The notes: generated by a model from the sequence alone, not told the origin. A stretch of 31,357 nucleotides of DNA from Apophysomyces variabilis (GCA_002749535.1 MZZL01000387.1:105621-136977); one strand, 5' to 3'. Counted from the first letter of the stretch, positions 1 through 12,625 are shown. Made by a program: numbers and translations.

Positions 1-2357
1 CACAAAAAAAAAAAAAAAAATCGATTGTTGCGCGTCTTTGAGATATGAGTTTCAGTAGATGGAAAGTTTTTTTATTATATAGATTTTTTCTACGAATAAA
101 GCGCGGTTTTGGGGATTGTACCACATCTTTCGTCTTCTCTTCGGCAACCCTTGCCCTTGCATGAACGCAAAATTCATTTAGAGTAGTGTAAAAAATCGTT
201 CAATAAACAGTATGGACGTGCTGTACAATGCTGGCACTTTTTATCAACGTCGATTAATACACACAGCTGTCCAATCTTATGTTTCCCATAATCACAAGCA
301 CATTTACTGTAAATAGACGACGAAAAGTATAGTGGAATATTATATCTTACAATCATACTAACTAACACGTTGTATTTTACCTTTTATCTAGTCTAACGAA
401 ACTACTGCGGCAACCTTGGCATCAAAATCAGAAATCATAAACTATACTCGATATGTTGCCCTTTGGAAGAGGGAACAGATTCAGCCATCTTGCTGTTGCA
501 TCAACTGCTACATGAACATAACACACAGATCGGTATCGTCGTAGCAGAAATGTGCGATACAGAGAATATCTTTTGCATGATTCATGTATACACTAAGGTT
601 CAGTCCTTGGATCAGCAGCAGTCCTCATCTTCACTGATGCGTGTTTAATCGGACAGCCGTCTGACCGATAGCTCTTGGAAAGCAAGTCATCAAGAGCCCT
701 GCAGCCCCGTACCAAACAACAAACACCAGATCCCGATGCAGAAAGCCTCACGCGATATGGATTGCTCCCCCTTATGAACCTTCATAGCCAAGCAGCCGTC
801 TTAATGCGGTTGACAGTGGGCTCCCATGTTCAATTTCCGTTTCCAATGCCGACAACCGTATTGATCTGTTCCCTTTCAGTCTATTTATGGTTCAGTCGAT
901 GGACAGTCTTACCCCACAAAAGAAAAACAAGTGGTGCAGTCCATTACTGAACCTTCATAGGGCGAAAGTCCAAACCAACGGATTTCCAAGCATCTAAGGA
1001 ACTTACTTTTGAAGGGCATGCCCAACCCCAATCACGCCTTACCGCAGCCATGTACCAATTCAGATCACGGAAAGTAACAATGCGAATCGCACCGATCCAA
1101 GGACCAAACCATCACCTACATGTGTTTGTGTATATTTTTGATGTTAGATTGATTCGTTTTACGGTTTGAATTAAAGGAACTTACTTTTGAAGGGCATGCC
1201 CAACCCCAATCATGTCTTACCGCAGCCATGTACCAATTCAGATCACGGAAAGTAACAGTGAATCGCACCGATCAAAAGACCAAACCTGCTATACAGTTTT
1301 ACGTACTTTTTCTCAGATTTAACTGTTTACAGGTTTGCATTACAAACTTACCATGTCTCTGGACGGAAAGAAAAAATAAGAAGAAGCGAGAAGAAAAGCG
1401 ACAAGAGAAAGTAACTGCGGTTTTTTTCTTTTTCCTTTTTCTTGATCGCGTCACCGCGTTTTTAATCTCAGAGCGCGTTTGATTGCAGCAACGGAATACA
1501 GAGAAGAGCAGTAAAAGACGTGTTTATCGTGTGTAAAGGCAAAGAATCGATAAAGCAGTGTATATTAACTTTGTTCTGCATGACTACTCGGTTACTGTCC
1601 ATGCACCCGTTGAAACTAAAACTGTAAGCGCCGCTATCTCGGTTTTCTATCTCCACAAAGCAAAGGAGTCCGCATGCAGCCTAACTATATACGTAATTTT
1701 CGCATCACAGTAGGTGCCTTCCGCTCAGTCGTACAACATCATGTTATTACAGGTAGACACCGGAGCTGTTTGCACTCCATTGTCGCTCATCATTGACCGA
1801 ATTAGCGACGTTATGTTTAAAAAGATTGTTGAATCAAACGGGATTAGCAACCGATACGATTAGTTGTGGATATGCTACTTCGCTAAAACGTACACTGCTT
1901 TATTTTCTATGAAGCGGATCGATTGTGACAGTAAAAGACATTTTGCACAAAGTACAGGGTACGGTTACATAATTCTCATTGTTGGCTACATTTGTTTGAA
2001 ATGGTGAAATCATGATATAGTCTCGTCGTTCACTTTTTAAAGCATCAGCAGTATTTCTTTTTTATTCTATCCATTTGCGTCTGTGTATGTGCGTAGACGT
2101 TTAGATCCGTTATTTGCGCTCAATCAATTCTATTCTTTCTCGCCAGAGCTACCAACACTATCAACATCATTTTAACTGACGTTTGAAATATCCACATCAG
2201 AATAGAAGGCCTAACCAAGGGCAAAAGTTCTGCAACACGATGCCCATGCGGATCTATTCATTTTAGCCATTTTTTTTTTGAAATGCAGTAATTCTACTTT
2301 TAGGAAAAGAAATAAAGATACGCCATTTTAAACTATGTGATTTATGTATCTATGCTT
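1..2357. other. Gene-poor region, no supported coding sequence
   Basis: I see no open frame with recognisable domains here. The stretch starts with a poly(A) run at positions 3-20 and contains a ~113-bp direct repeat, listed separately. A short frame around 463-960 reads with few stops but matches nothing I know. An ATG at about 1352 opens a nine-codon frame into a purine-rich tract and then stops. This may be old repeat or transposon DNA. The end nearest 2357 is presumably the 3' flank of KRI1. Confidence 0.5.
996..1286. repeat. Direct repeat, two ~113-bp copies 178 bp apart
   Basis: Copy 1 covers about 996-1110 and copy 2 about 1174-1286. Both begin with AAGGAACTTACTTTTGAAGG and end at ACCAAACC, with only a few substitutions and small indels between them. 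About 63 bp of unrelated sequence separates them. A shorter phrase, AACCTTCATAG, also occurs at about 776 and 950, so the wider 700-1290 region may be built of related modules. No terminal inverted repeats or coding potential were seen. Confidence 0.85.
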
Positions 2358-4505
2358 TTATGCTTTGTGTTTGCCTTTCCAATGCTTATTATGTGATGAA
2401 GAATTATTATTGCTCCATTTCTTCTTCTGGTGACCGTGTGATTTATCCGACCCGCCAAGCTTCTTATCCAAATGGCGACGTAGTTCCCGATACTTTGACT
2501 TTCTGTGCTTGTTGAACATCTTCTTTTCGCGTTCACTAAGTTCTGGTTTACGGTATCTATTTCCAGTACATGAGTTTTTTCTATCAACAAGCAACATCAA
2601 TCAACTTCAACATACGGTGCCAACGCCTTCAGGCTGATGTATTTGTTAAGTTCCTTGTCATCAGCCATCAGAATCTCTTCAGCGGTGAGACCATAGTCTT
2701 CTGGTGCTGTCTGTCTGTATTTATAACGCGTTGGAGTGTCGCCCCCAATAATATCTTCGAATTCGAGGCTATGTAATTCATCCATCAACTTGTTGTACTC
2801 TTTTCTTGCCATCTCTTTGCGTTTCTTTGTATCCTCATTATCGATTGAATCTTCTGTCTTCGCCACCTTTCTGCGCTTGTTTTCGTCTTCGTCCTCTTCA
2901 TCTCTCCTGCGCTTTTGTCCTGAGTGTTCTTCATCCTCTTCTTCAGGAATGTCGTCTAAATCATCATCCCACACAGGCTTTTCCATCTCCCCTCCTGCAT
3001 AGTAATTATCGTCGAAGACCTTGGCCATCTGTGCATCCCACGTTTTTGGGTCAAAGTCGGCATCCAAATCGATGTTTTCTAAACCAAGAACTATAATGAT
3101 GTTAAATATCTTCTTCTTTTCAGTTAGATTTTTGGTTCACCATCGTCACCACAGGACTTTTTAATTTCCTTCAATCGTTCCTGAATTTCTTTCATCTTTT
3201 CGGCCTTCAGGCGCTCCATTTCGGCCTTCTTTTCTTGTCTCTCCTTCTCTCTCTTCAACTTCTTGCGTTCTCTTTCTCGCTTGCGTTTACTTTCCTTGCG
3301 GCGCACGGAACCTTCAGGATTTCTTTCATGTGATACAATTTGTGCACTTCCTCTAAAAGAAGGAGTTCAATGCAAGTAAGACACCAACAGTAAGATCTGC
3401 ACAAAACGACGTACTCTTCTTCAAAGCGGAAATTGTACTTGCTTTCAAAACGATCGACCTGATCCAAATGCTCTTCATCCTCATCAACCGCCACAATTTC
3501 TTCATATGTTGGTGTCTCCTGTTCCTTCCCAATCCATCCACGGTTAAGAACATAGCTAGCAAGATTATTAGGGGAAAGGATGACTGCTATCGGAGGGTAG
3601 AATATTTACTCAATAAGAAAAGCGTCATCAGATGACACGCTCGGATTATCTTTGTAGTTGTTCCAATCTTTAAATGCTTCTGCAGACGCTTTGTCATTCT
3701 GTAAAACATCGAATAAGGGTTAGCTTGCACAAAACTTACAATAATGCCAAGTAAAACTTGCCGCAAGATTCTTTAGAATAAACTCTTTGTAATCCTCCTC
3801 TTCTTTCTTTTCTTCTGCCGGGGTCTTCGTGCGTTTGACCAAAAAGTCATCCTCATCGCCATTGTCTTCAAACTCTTCCTTGTCAGCAAAAGCAGCCTGC
3901 TTAAACTCGTCTTTGATAGCCACTTGCTCCTCGTCGTAGGTCAAGACTTGCGGATCGTCATCATTAGTCTCTGTTCGTTCCTCTTCTTCGATACGACCAC
4001 CATGTTTCAATAACATCTCGCGTTCGTAGTCTTTCAGTGTAATCTTTTTATCTTTTTTTTGCTCTTTCGTTTTAGTCTTGTCATATACATCGTCGGTATA
4101 AAACTTTGTGTTTGGATCGTATACTTTCGGATCTCTCGTTTTGATGGCAGCAATGGTTTGCAAAATCTGCAGATCGAGTTCAGGTGTTAACCATGATGCA
4201 TCGTCGTCTTCTTCTTCTTCTTCGTCGTCTTCGCTAGAATCGTTCTCTTCCTCAGTGTCATCGCCTTCACTACCTGAAGAATCTTCTTCTTAAAAAAGTG
4301 TTAGCTAGGCCCAGTCCATGGGATCACGCCTGCGAATCGCTTTATATTACCTTGTTCCTCTGTTTCTCGCACTATCCGATTGATAAGAATCAACAGCTCT
4401 TAATCGAATTTTGTTCCACTTACAGATTTCTGGAAGGACATAGTCTTCCTGGCCTTCTGCTCTTTCCTTAATCACCACAGGAAATTCTTCTGTGTCTGAG
4501 GACAT
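2358..4505 (-). CDS. KRI1: KRI1-like ribosome biogenesis protein
   Basis: Nucleolar factor that in yeast works with Krr1 in 40S subunit assembly. Deduced exons (minus): 4505-4424, 4371-4351, 4288-3762, 3698-3610, 3555-3415, 3352-3141, 3078-2616 and 2556-2358, giving about 577 aa. All junctions are in phase. Family blocks in order are an acidic N-terminus, the DPKVYDPNTKFYTDD block, LIDYVLNRGW, FESKYNFRFEEE followed by SVRRKESKRKR, a long Lys/Glu coiled coil, DADFDPKTWD with a VFDDNYYAG block, and the C-terminal YRQTAPEDYGLTAEEILMAD followed by LNKYISLKALAPYRKPE. Intron 3 appears to be GC-AG (GCG|GCAAGT). Exon 2 is only 21 nt. The donor of intron 6 is uncertain (after 3141 or after 3150; both keep frame). 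An in-frame stop lies just upstream of the chosen ATG. The Arg/Lys-rich helix I expect at the N-terminus of the family was not found. Confidence 0.88.
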
Positions 4506-5051
4506 GTGTGAGTAAACGAATATGCGTTAAACCGAAGTGGCTTTGGATTTGTGGATTTAGGGAATTTTTGGACCCACTTTAACTCCGCTTGCGAGCATAC
4601 ATTTTTCTAATTGAACACAGCGTCTGTGACAGAAATATTTGTTCGAGACAGCTCCAAAAAAAGAAAAAGGATAGAATAAAAACCCTGCGGACAAGACAGG
4701 GAAAAGGTCGAAAGAGCGAGGTAAGAGGAATAACAGGGATAAAGAAAAGAAAAAGCGTAGTGAAATAGAAAGGAAACGGGAAAAGGAAAAAGAAGGACGA
4801 AGAGGGAAAATTTTCCATACTCTTCATTGCATAACAATTTGCGTTGCCAGATAAATCAAATCTGCGTCGACTGGAAATTATATGAATAAGGGTTTTGTGA
4901 GAATATTGCTTCCATAGTGTAATACTTTTTTACTTACCTAGATGGTATGCACAAGAAAAAGTTGGGCAATTGAAGAGACGAATTGTCGTCAGAAAAACGC
5001 GATATAAAACTACTGAACTTGCCGTTCGAGACGTATATATCTTTATCACTG
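4506..5051. other. Intergenic, KRI1 upstream region
   Basis: No gene seen. About 4640-4810 is strongly purine-biased on the plus strand (long runs of A and G), so the strand facing the KRI1 promoter is pyrimidine-rich, as is common in fungal promoters. No TATA box could be fixed with confidence. Confidence 0.4.
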
Positions 5052-7500
5052 CTACCTAAGGTAATAGGAATACACATTTCTAGTGGTGATATTAAAAAAT
5101 AAACAACTGCGGTCGACGAAATTCTTCAGGGCTTCCAAAAGCCCAGGCCACACCGAGTCAACGATGTGACACATCGATTTAGCCGAGTTGACATCTCTTT
5201 GCCACAGTATATGACGGTTTTTGCCTACTAATATACCGTGGTGTGAAATACCATCGGTTGTAATGACCTTGCTCAAGTCTCTTCCCATGCATGTATGACA
5301 AACCTGGATATACCGCTCCATAAACGCAAACATAAAATAAGATGCACTGGCCTGTGAAGTATAGAACACATCTATAGTCATAGCGATCAAGTCTCCACGT
5401 TTCTCTGTTCTTTTAAGTGTCTTCCATAACTTGTTGACCAACGCTGCTCTTTTCTCCTTCTTGGAAGCGTGCCCTTTTGCTCCGAATATCCCCGTTCCGA
5501 ACACAATAAATGGTATTTTTCCCGTCGTTCGAAAAGGACATCGCTGCCGCTGTCATGTCTGTGGATATGGTTTATCGAGAATGAATCTCAAAGTCGATTC
5601 TCTTCGACCGAAATAAGAAACTTTCGTTAATGCTTACGCTTGTATTTATATCTCACCATTCACCTGGAGCGCTATTGCAACTTGTTTCGTTCTTTGCGCT
5701 TATATTTTCATGTCCTTCTTTTCTTCCAATTTCGCCTTGTGTTCGTTGGCCGTCCTTTTAAGTACTTTATACCTCCATTTACAAGTATGTTTGCAAGCTC
5801 TTCTAGAGTTCGCTGTGTGCCTTGGTAATTCCTGAACCGCGTTTTTGCCATGCAAGGTTCATGAAGCATTGCTAATGCGGGAAATTTCTGAAGAAAACAT
5901 TAGCATATTCAGATGCAGCTTTGCACGCAATCATATTGGTCTCTATTCTCGTAATACCATATGTGTCTTTGTCTTTCTGCAACCTTTTTGCCCTCCTTTC
6001 TGACCCGGTCACGCATAATATTCCTTGTTGCAGACCTGTCGTACTTGGTACAACTTGAAACCGCTTCCATCCATGGCAGTAAATACTTGATTATGGCCAG
6101 GAGCAACGGCACATGGCTCGAAATATTGATTGACCTCATCAAGACTGAAATCTTCCAAGTCTGAGTTCGTCATCTGATGTACCTTCCCTCGCCCTTCTCG
6201 CAAAGAGTAAATCGATCGCAAATCCATCCGTAAGGATTCGACAAGCAAAGCGCCGATCAGCATTCTGTGTATTGTCGTCTAACCTACAAGCATACAATAA
6301 AATAATAGCATTTTGCATAGTACGGCTAAATTCGATGAAATATGTACCTGTTAAATCCGAAAACGGAATAAGTCAAGCACTTGAAAAACACTGTGGAATA
6401 TTCGCTTGGTTGCTGCGGTCTCCTTAAGAAGGCTAACTGGCCATCAGTTCACCGTTAATGGACACAAATTGCCATTGACCACTTTGCTTCGTAGAAATAG
6501 AAAAGGGTGAGGTAGTGATGTGCCATCGGACCGGTTTTCCGTCATGGCCCTATGATGCTCTTCTTCGTAGCAGGATAGAACGTACTCTAGTACTGGCAAA
6601 TAGGAACCGGGGGAGGCAGAAATATGCTCTTGAGAGTCAGATTTTGGTACGAGAGCTTCTAGGTCATCCCATAATCTATCAGAAGAGCTACCAAAGGTAA
6701 AGTTGGCTCTATCTTATCCAGCCATTTGGTAGTACAGCCAGCAATACGTTAAAATACGTATTGATGAGCTATATCCATAGATTCCTTTTTACTAAATGTC
6801 TTCGAAGAATCGATAAGCAAGATTCTATTTGTACAGAAATTGGTGCGTACTGTGAACCATGAAGTAAGTTTGTACTGGACAAATGGACAAATCATTGACT
6901 CGTAGTTTTTGACGATATTTTTCTTGTACGATGTCGCAAGTAAAATGAGCCTCTGTTAACACGTCTAAAGCACGTACTGCTGTTCTTGGAGCATTAAGTA
7001 GAACAGCGTGTATGTAAGTGAATGCCTGCCAGGATTTTGCAAGATCAACAGGCATCGTATCGTTCTTTGTCGTTATTGATTGACTAAGTACTAGCTACAT
7101 GATCGGGTAAAAGAAGTTGATTGACAAATAACTGCATCATTGTGACTAACAGTCTTTAGTATGATGACAGCTCTTCAACCTTAGTCCGAACCTAATTGCC
7201 ATACTCCTCACAAACAACTCCATCAAACGTAATTTTGCAAGTGTAAATTTCGGGATTTTTCCCTAGAACCGCTTCCAAGAGCTCGTTGGTTAACTGTTTT
7301 TGCGCGATACAGCACTTTGCCCTCGTATTTCTGCGTTCAGTTGGACCGCATCCCAGAAAAGAATGGGGAGTAGATGGTGTCTTCAGCGCTTTCCTGCTTG
7401 TGCTGTCGGCCACGTTCCTTGGCAATTTTTTGACGTTTCTGCTTGAACATCGGATTGATGTTTTCTTTTGACTCCAACTAAAAATTGTTGGATATCTCAA
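5052..7500 (-). pseudogene. Decayed Fanzor-like (TnpB-related) gene F1
   Basis: Minus-strand pieces in three frames line up in the order expected for a Fanzor-like nuclease of the DPG...EYY subtype. They are: possible N-terminal helices (7055-6825, perhaps from 7500), an RILTDGFAIDLLFARR block (~6250-6200), CAVAPGHNQVFTAMDGSG followed by QVRQVCNKEYYA (~6120-6010), a basic helix near 5800-5700, then PFIVFGTGIFGAKG, IDVFYTSQ and WQRDVNSAKSM (5510-5180). Compared with the family pattern, the first RuvC Asp is Ala (6104-6102) and the Glu of the DE-x-x-TS motif is Val (5369-5367). The last Asp (5195-5193) remains. The CxxC of the zinc ribbon is gone, and frameshifts and stops separate the blocks. 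This is a relic rather than a working enzyme. Boundaries are approximate, and the stretch above 7055 is the least certain. Confidence 0.75.
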
Positions 7501-10284
7501 TTAACAGGTAGTTACAAGGAGGATCGTTTTTTATCTTTCTTTTTCTTTCAATAGGCAATTGTAAGACTATCGATCGCGATGCCATTTCGATCACAATAGC
7601 AACATACAAGTTAACGAGCTATGGTAAACTTAAGATATCCTATCTCTATATAGACGAGAACTGAACCTTTTCTTCTTGTTTCTGTTCTGATAATATCTTT
7701 TGTAGTTCAACGTCTTGCGATTTCTTTTCTTTTTCCTCAAGATATAGGTGCTTGCACTGAACGCATTGAGAGATAGAATGCCATACAAGGGAGTTCATGT
7801 CAGCGAAAGATTATCCATTGGGCTTAAAGATAAGAAATGAGAAAAGATGGGAAACTGACAAGTAGCGAAACCAGGCAACAATTTGATTGTAGTCACATTA
7901 ACCCCTTCACGAAACGATAACATTTTTACGATGTAGGACAGCATAAGCTGAGAGTCGCACAAAAGAAGGCTTGCTTGTACAATCGATTCAATCAATGATT
8001 TGTTTCTCTAATGGCATGTGTTACTTTACCCAAGGCTAGGGCCTAGAATGATGAGTTCAATAAAGATATTACATCTCACAACATATCCTGTCCTTTACGT
8101 CTTGTTCTCAATTGGCACATATCTCCATGAATTTTTATTTATTGCTTTTAACAGATCTATGGATTTAACTGCATCATTTGTGTTATCGGTTGTTTCAAAT
8201 TTTTTTGAAGCTGGGGCTCGCAACCGAAGTCTCAGTTGGTGTCCCTGCATTCATTATTAAGTAGATAGTAACTCGCACATAATGCTGGACTACAAAAGCT
8301 GCAAACGATCAGCAATGGAGTAATATCACCAAAGAGATGATTAAGCATCAATTCCTGATGACAGAGTCTTGGCCACCTAATGGTTGAATCTCTGATTTGC
8401 TTTACGAATAGTGACACAAAGTATGTGTTCCAGTATTGTAAACCGGGGAATGTTATTGCTTTTTAATTTAAAACTCACATTAAACTAGAGATCATGATAT
8501 CCGAATAATCATACCTGGTCTACGAATTCACGATGTTCACACTTTCTGCTTGCTGCTAACCAATGATCTTACATAGTTATTTAATGATATGAATGCTTTT
8601 ACTATACTAACTATCGCTGCAGCCTAGATAATCTGACAGTACACCTTTCCCAAATATTACCACGCTGTTTTTTTTATATTCCATTCTAAGAATCACTTTA
8701 CCTTCTCTAAATGTACCAGCCTTTTCAGCATGAAGACAAGCCTTTAACTAAATACGGACTTTGTTCTGTTACTGGCACACTTCATCTTTCTCCTCCTGTA
8801 AGACTGTGCCACAATGAAAATCTGTAAGGGAGCGAACTCTTTCAATCCTTTTCAAGTATTATAGACCTTATCAATTAGATTTTCGTTGAACAGATAAGAT
8901 TGGTATAATAATGCTATAAAAAGCCTCAGGACAAATATTTTGAACGGCATATCATGAGATTTGATGCAATTCTCCCTTTGGATGTCATGAGTATTTTCGA
9001 GAATGATGCCAAGCAGTTTTGACGATTATATTGACAGTTTTGGTATAGTTCACTTTTCTTTCGTACGAGGCCCAATTATACAATTGTCAGAACATATATT
9101 GGTTGCTATTATTTTAGTTGATATCTCGGTAAGATAAACTACGCAGTTGAAGGAATGTTTCTTTAACTAATGAACATTCATTAACGTTATTCTATTGATA
9201 CCGCAAAAATAGTTTCAGGCGGCATAAGTAACTCTGCAAAATTGTCCAATACATATGAAGAATAAAGAGGTCGATCGACAGCTATGAATAAGAAGATTTA
9301 AAACGGAAAAGAACGGTATATAAGCTTGTCATTTCTAATAGTTTTATGCCTGGGATGTAAGAAAAATCTTGTAATTGAGATACACTATAGAAAGCATTAG
9401 TCCCAATATCTTGTTTTATTATTCAAACTTCTTTTTTTAATTTGCAAAATAAAAGCATAAATGGTAGTTCGAGAGCAACCCATTATTCGAAAGAAATGTG
9501 CGAAGGTTAAACACAGATCACTTTTGCAATTTGATTCAAATCGAATAAAGCTTAGTATCAGCTGGGTATATATAACCTGCATGGCTTTCTTCTTGTGATG
9601 GTACAGACACGGCAATATCAATCACTTTTATTTACCATATGACATTTAACAGCAGTAGAAACTAACAGATTTCCAGAATGACGAATGGTCTCTATTTCGG
9701 AAGGTCGGGTACATTCAGCCCACGTACGCCATGTGGCCAGATAGTAAGTCATCCGTTCACGTTATTTCTAATCCATGGGTGAAAAGGGCCTGCAGACCTT
9801 GCCCCAACCCAATCGACGTTCATGAGATGCTACCCTAATCTAAGCACATGTCTCCCTTTCCAGTATTGGGCCATTAGCATGAGTTATCCTTCTGTCAACA
9901 TATGACCCAGTAAGCGAAGGGATCGACCACATTTGATGGAGTAAAAAACCTGTGCTTGCAAGTGCAAGAGAGCTGATCATTAATTTTATGTAACATGAAA
10001 AGGAAACTAAAAGAATCTTCTTTTTTTGTTTGAAGATGAAAAACAAAATGTACAATGCCACGTTGAGATTTTTTCTTTTTTGGCAAACCCACTGTATCGC
10101 AAACGCTAATGCAAAAGAAATAAGCTAGCCGTTGTCATGTTTTGAACTGTACACGATGCAATTGTGGCGACATAACCTAAGCAATATGACTCTCTTTGCA
10201 TCTTATCCGGCATGTAGCCTCACTATATTCAATCTTGCGTTTCCATAAAGACGGTGCCGATGCCACCTATCCAATGATGGTCTC
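7501..10284. other. Long intergenic stretch without supported genes
   Basis: I found only short frames without domain signals, and no tRNA-like cloverleaf, tandem array or terminal repeat. Composition is AT-rich and stop-dense on both strands. The right end is the 3' flank of the RFC gene. A long-degraded element cannot be excluded. Confidence 0.45.
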
Positions 10285-11849
10285 TTACTGTAGCTCATTC
10301 ATGATTGCACTTATAAACGCCTCAAGATGGAAAATGCTTCTGTTGCCTTTAGACAATCGATATTCCTAATTCAGAAAACACAGAATTAGACCCTTCCGGG
10401 AAAAAGGGAGTAATACAAACATGTTCTGATGCTTTATCCATAATTAATCTTCGTAACTTATCATCTGATGCTGCTTCGAACAAATCAAAAGCAAGGTTCT
10501 TTCGGCCTTGTTAGAAGGGGTTTTGGTATATGTCAACCTCTTTTCTCAATACCTTCATAATCAGAGATGCAGGAATCCCTTGACGTAGTAGGGTGTACAA
10601 GTGAGATCGAATTGATCGTATGCTACCATTTCATAGGGTATCAATAACTTGTATGTCTATGCCTATACATTGTATTACCTTGACATATTTGGTTCACTGT
10701 TCATAGCTCTGGCTATCTTTGAGACTTCAATCTGCCATCCAGCTTTTTCTGCTGTTTGCATACGAGCTAAATTTTCAGGGCTTCCACAAACAGGATTAGC
10801 AATCTGATCTCACTTTCTTCCTTTACTAATCAAGTCGTGAAACTTACGATCGCGAAGCAACACTTTGTAATGTTAGCACTGCCTCATATATACTACATTT
10901 AGATTGGCTTGCGATATTTCTCGCGAGTTCTTGTGATAGGCATAGTTTCTCTTTCCCGGCCACGGTAAGCAAGATATCGACTACCTGCGAGTTTTGGAGC
11001 CCTGCTTATTATTTCCATCGTTCCGCGAAATACGCTTCCGTCTCTTACCTCATCTGTTGTTGGCCTTGCCACCCGTATCGGGAAACATCGTGAACGTACG
11101 GCTGTAATAATTTTGCTTACATTGTCACAACATAAAATCAGTCGTACATTGCGAGTGTATTTTTCCATCGTTCGTCGGAGCGCTGCTTGGGCGTCGCGTG
11201 TCAATACCTCTGCTTGTCGAATAACGAAAACTAGAGGAAACATAGTGAATCAAATTTGCAATTTTGCAGTTAATGCTTACTTTTGAAACTATGTTTTTCG
11301 TTCGAAATAGTGCTCGGCCTCTGCGCCAGGTCTTTAATCATTCCTTGTAGAATGGCCCGATCTTGGAATCCAAGTTCACTAGCCATTGATCTTATCAATC
11401 GTGCCTGTAGTCATAAAGTAGTACTTTTTTTTTTTTTTACCTTGCATCGATTTCCACATGACAGTTACTGCTACTGACTGTGTACAGTAGTGTACGATCG
11501 GATGAGGTAACAAAAGCGTGCTGTTTTGTCCGAACCTAGACGGAACACTTTGGTGTCAAAAGTTAGATCCGAAAAGACTAACCATACCGGATGCAGTAAT
11601 GGACCGAACATTTCCTTTAGGAGGACAGCGATCCTCGTTTTTCTGCCAGAGCCTGGTAATCCATGGAATAGTAGGTGGGGAACATGGTTCGATTGGGCCT
11701 ATATTATAGTTGGTGAACGGGTGCGATCTGAAGTTATACGACAGAATCAAGCTGCAATTGCGTACCAACGTTTGGAGTTGACGCGACAGGTCTTTATGAA
11801 ATGTAAGGTGATCTATAGACTCTGGTTGATATTTACTAGTCCAGAGCAT
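10285..11849 (-). CDS. RFC3: Replication factor C subunit, RFC3 type (yeast Rfc5 type)
   Basis: Small subunit of the AAA+ clamp loader that places PCNA on primed DNA; the same subunit also serves checkpoint loaders. Ten deduced exons (minus): 11849-11766, 11698-11588, 11535-11441, 11378-11281, 11230-11049, 10984-10848, 10780-10679, 10622-10553, 10498-10421 and 10365-10285. Together they give 345 aa, close to the usual 340-355. Motifs: N-terminal MLWTSKYQPESIDHLTFHKD; Walker A in HLLFHGLPGSGRKTRI; then RDAQAALRRTMEKY and LILCCDNVSKII with the sensor/SRC motif RSRCFPIRV; C-terminal collar EYRLSKGNRSIFHLEAF. The Walker B position reads IFVIRQAEVL rather than the NEVD/NEAD pattern, which fits the non-catalytic role of this subunit. 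The long upstream frame before MLWTSKY is not needed. ZIP is transcribed divergently from the other side. Confidence 0.92.
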
Positions 11850-12625
11850 GGGATGGTTGTCAGACAAGGAAGAGCGCGTCTCTCTGCGTGAAGGGAAGGT
11901 AAATACCAAAATTGGCCCGGTGTTCAAAAGAGCCAAATAAGCTTCTTTGCACCGAATGAACAACGAAAACTCTACTCTCCCCATTTGTCGTACACAACAC
12001 GCAAGCCAAAAAAGTAAGGGAAGTTTATCTTCAGTAAACTCCATGGTCTGCATAATTTAGCCCGGCATTTTACTCGGGAAATCAATGATAGAATCCACGC
12101 AGCATCAATTTTGCCCATACAAGACCCCGTTGTCCCCAATTCTAAAACGGAGAACTCAAGTATTACCGACTTAATATCTCATGAAGCAACCAGTGAGAAA
12201 AAATTCCAGGAAATGAGCATCATTGTATCTTGGAACAATTGTTATCATGACAAAAAAAAGGTGAAAATGTTGGACAGGTGAACATCCTACCATTCTGCAC
12301 GAAAAAAAGAGTGTGATATTATCAGAGTTCATATTGTAGTAGTGACATTCAATTCGGTAGGGTTTGTTGGGGGAAGAAAAAAAAGAACGAGTATGTCTTT
12401 TTGCGTGTGTATGTGTGTTTGCGCGAGACCTCGTCAGGTTGCATCAAACGAGACTGTTTGATACCAACAGACCACATGGGTGTTTGCTTAGGAAAGTAGA
12501 AACGGTTAAAGATTTTACCTTTTCCGGTCAGTTGGCAAAGGGACTCGTGACTGTGCAACCTGAAAGAGTTCATATAGCGGAGCGACGACGGAAGGAACGA
12601 GTACCTTCCCAGTTGCAAAATCTAG
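11850..12625. promoter_or_regulatory. Shared upstream region of RFC3 and ZIP genes
   Basis: 776 bp separate two divergent start codons, so both promoters must lie here. Short open frames on both strands show no domain features and are taken as chance. I could not place a TATA box or a known regulator site with confidence. A T/G-rich stretch lies at about 12390-12425. Confidence 0.4.

Noticed and set aside
463..950. Frames suggestive of a retroelement RNase H-like phrase (IFTDAC)
   Set aside because: Only a few residues match, with stops around them and no reverse transcriptase or LTR in reach.
11556..12053. Start of the RFC gene at a far upstream Met in the same frame
   Set aside because: The family begins at the LW-x-x-KY-x-P motif right after the ATG at 11849, and the upstream residues show no conservation I recognise.
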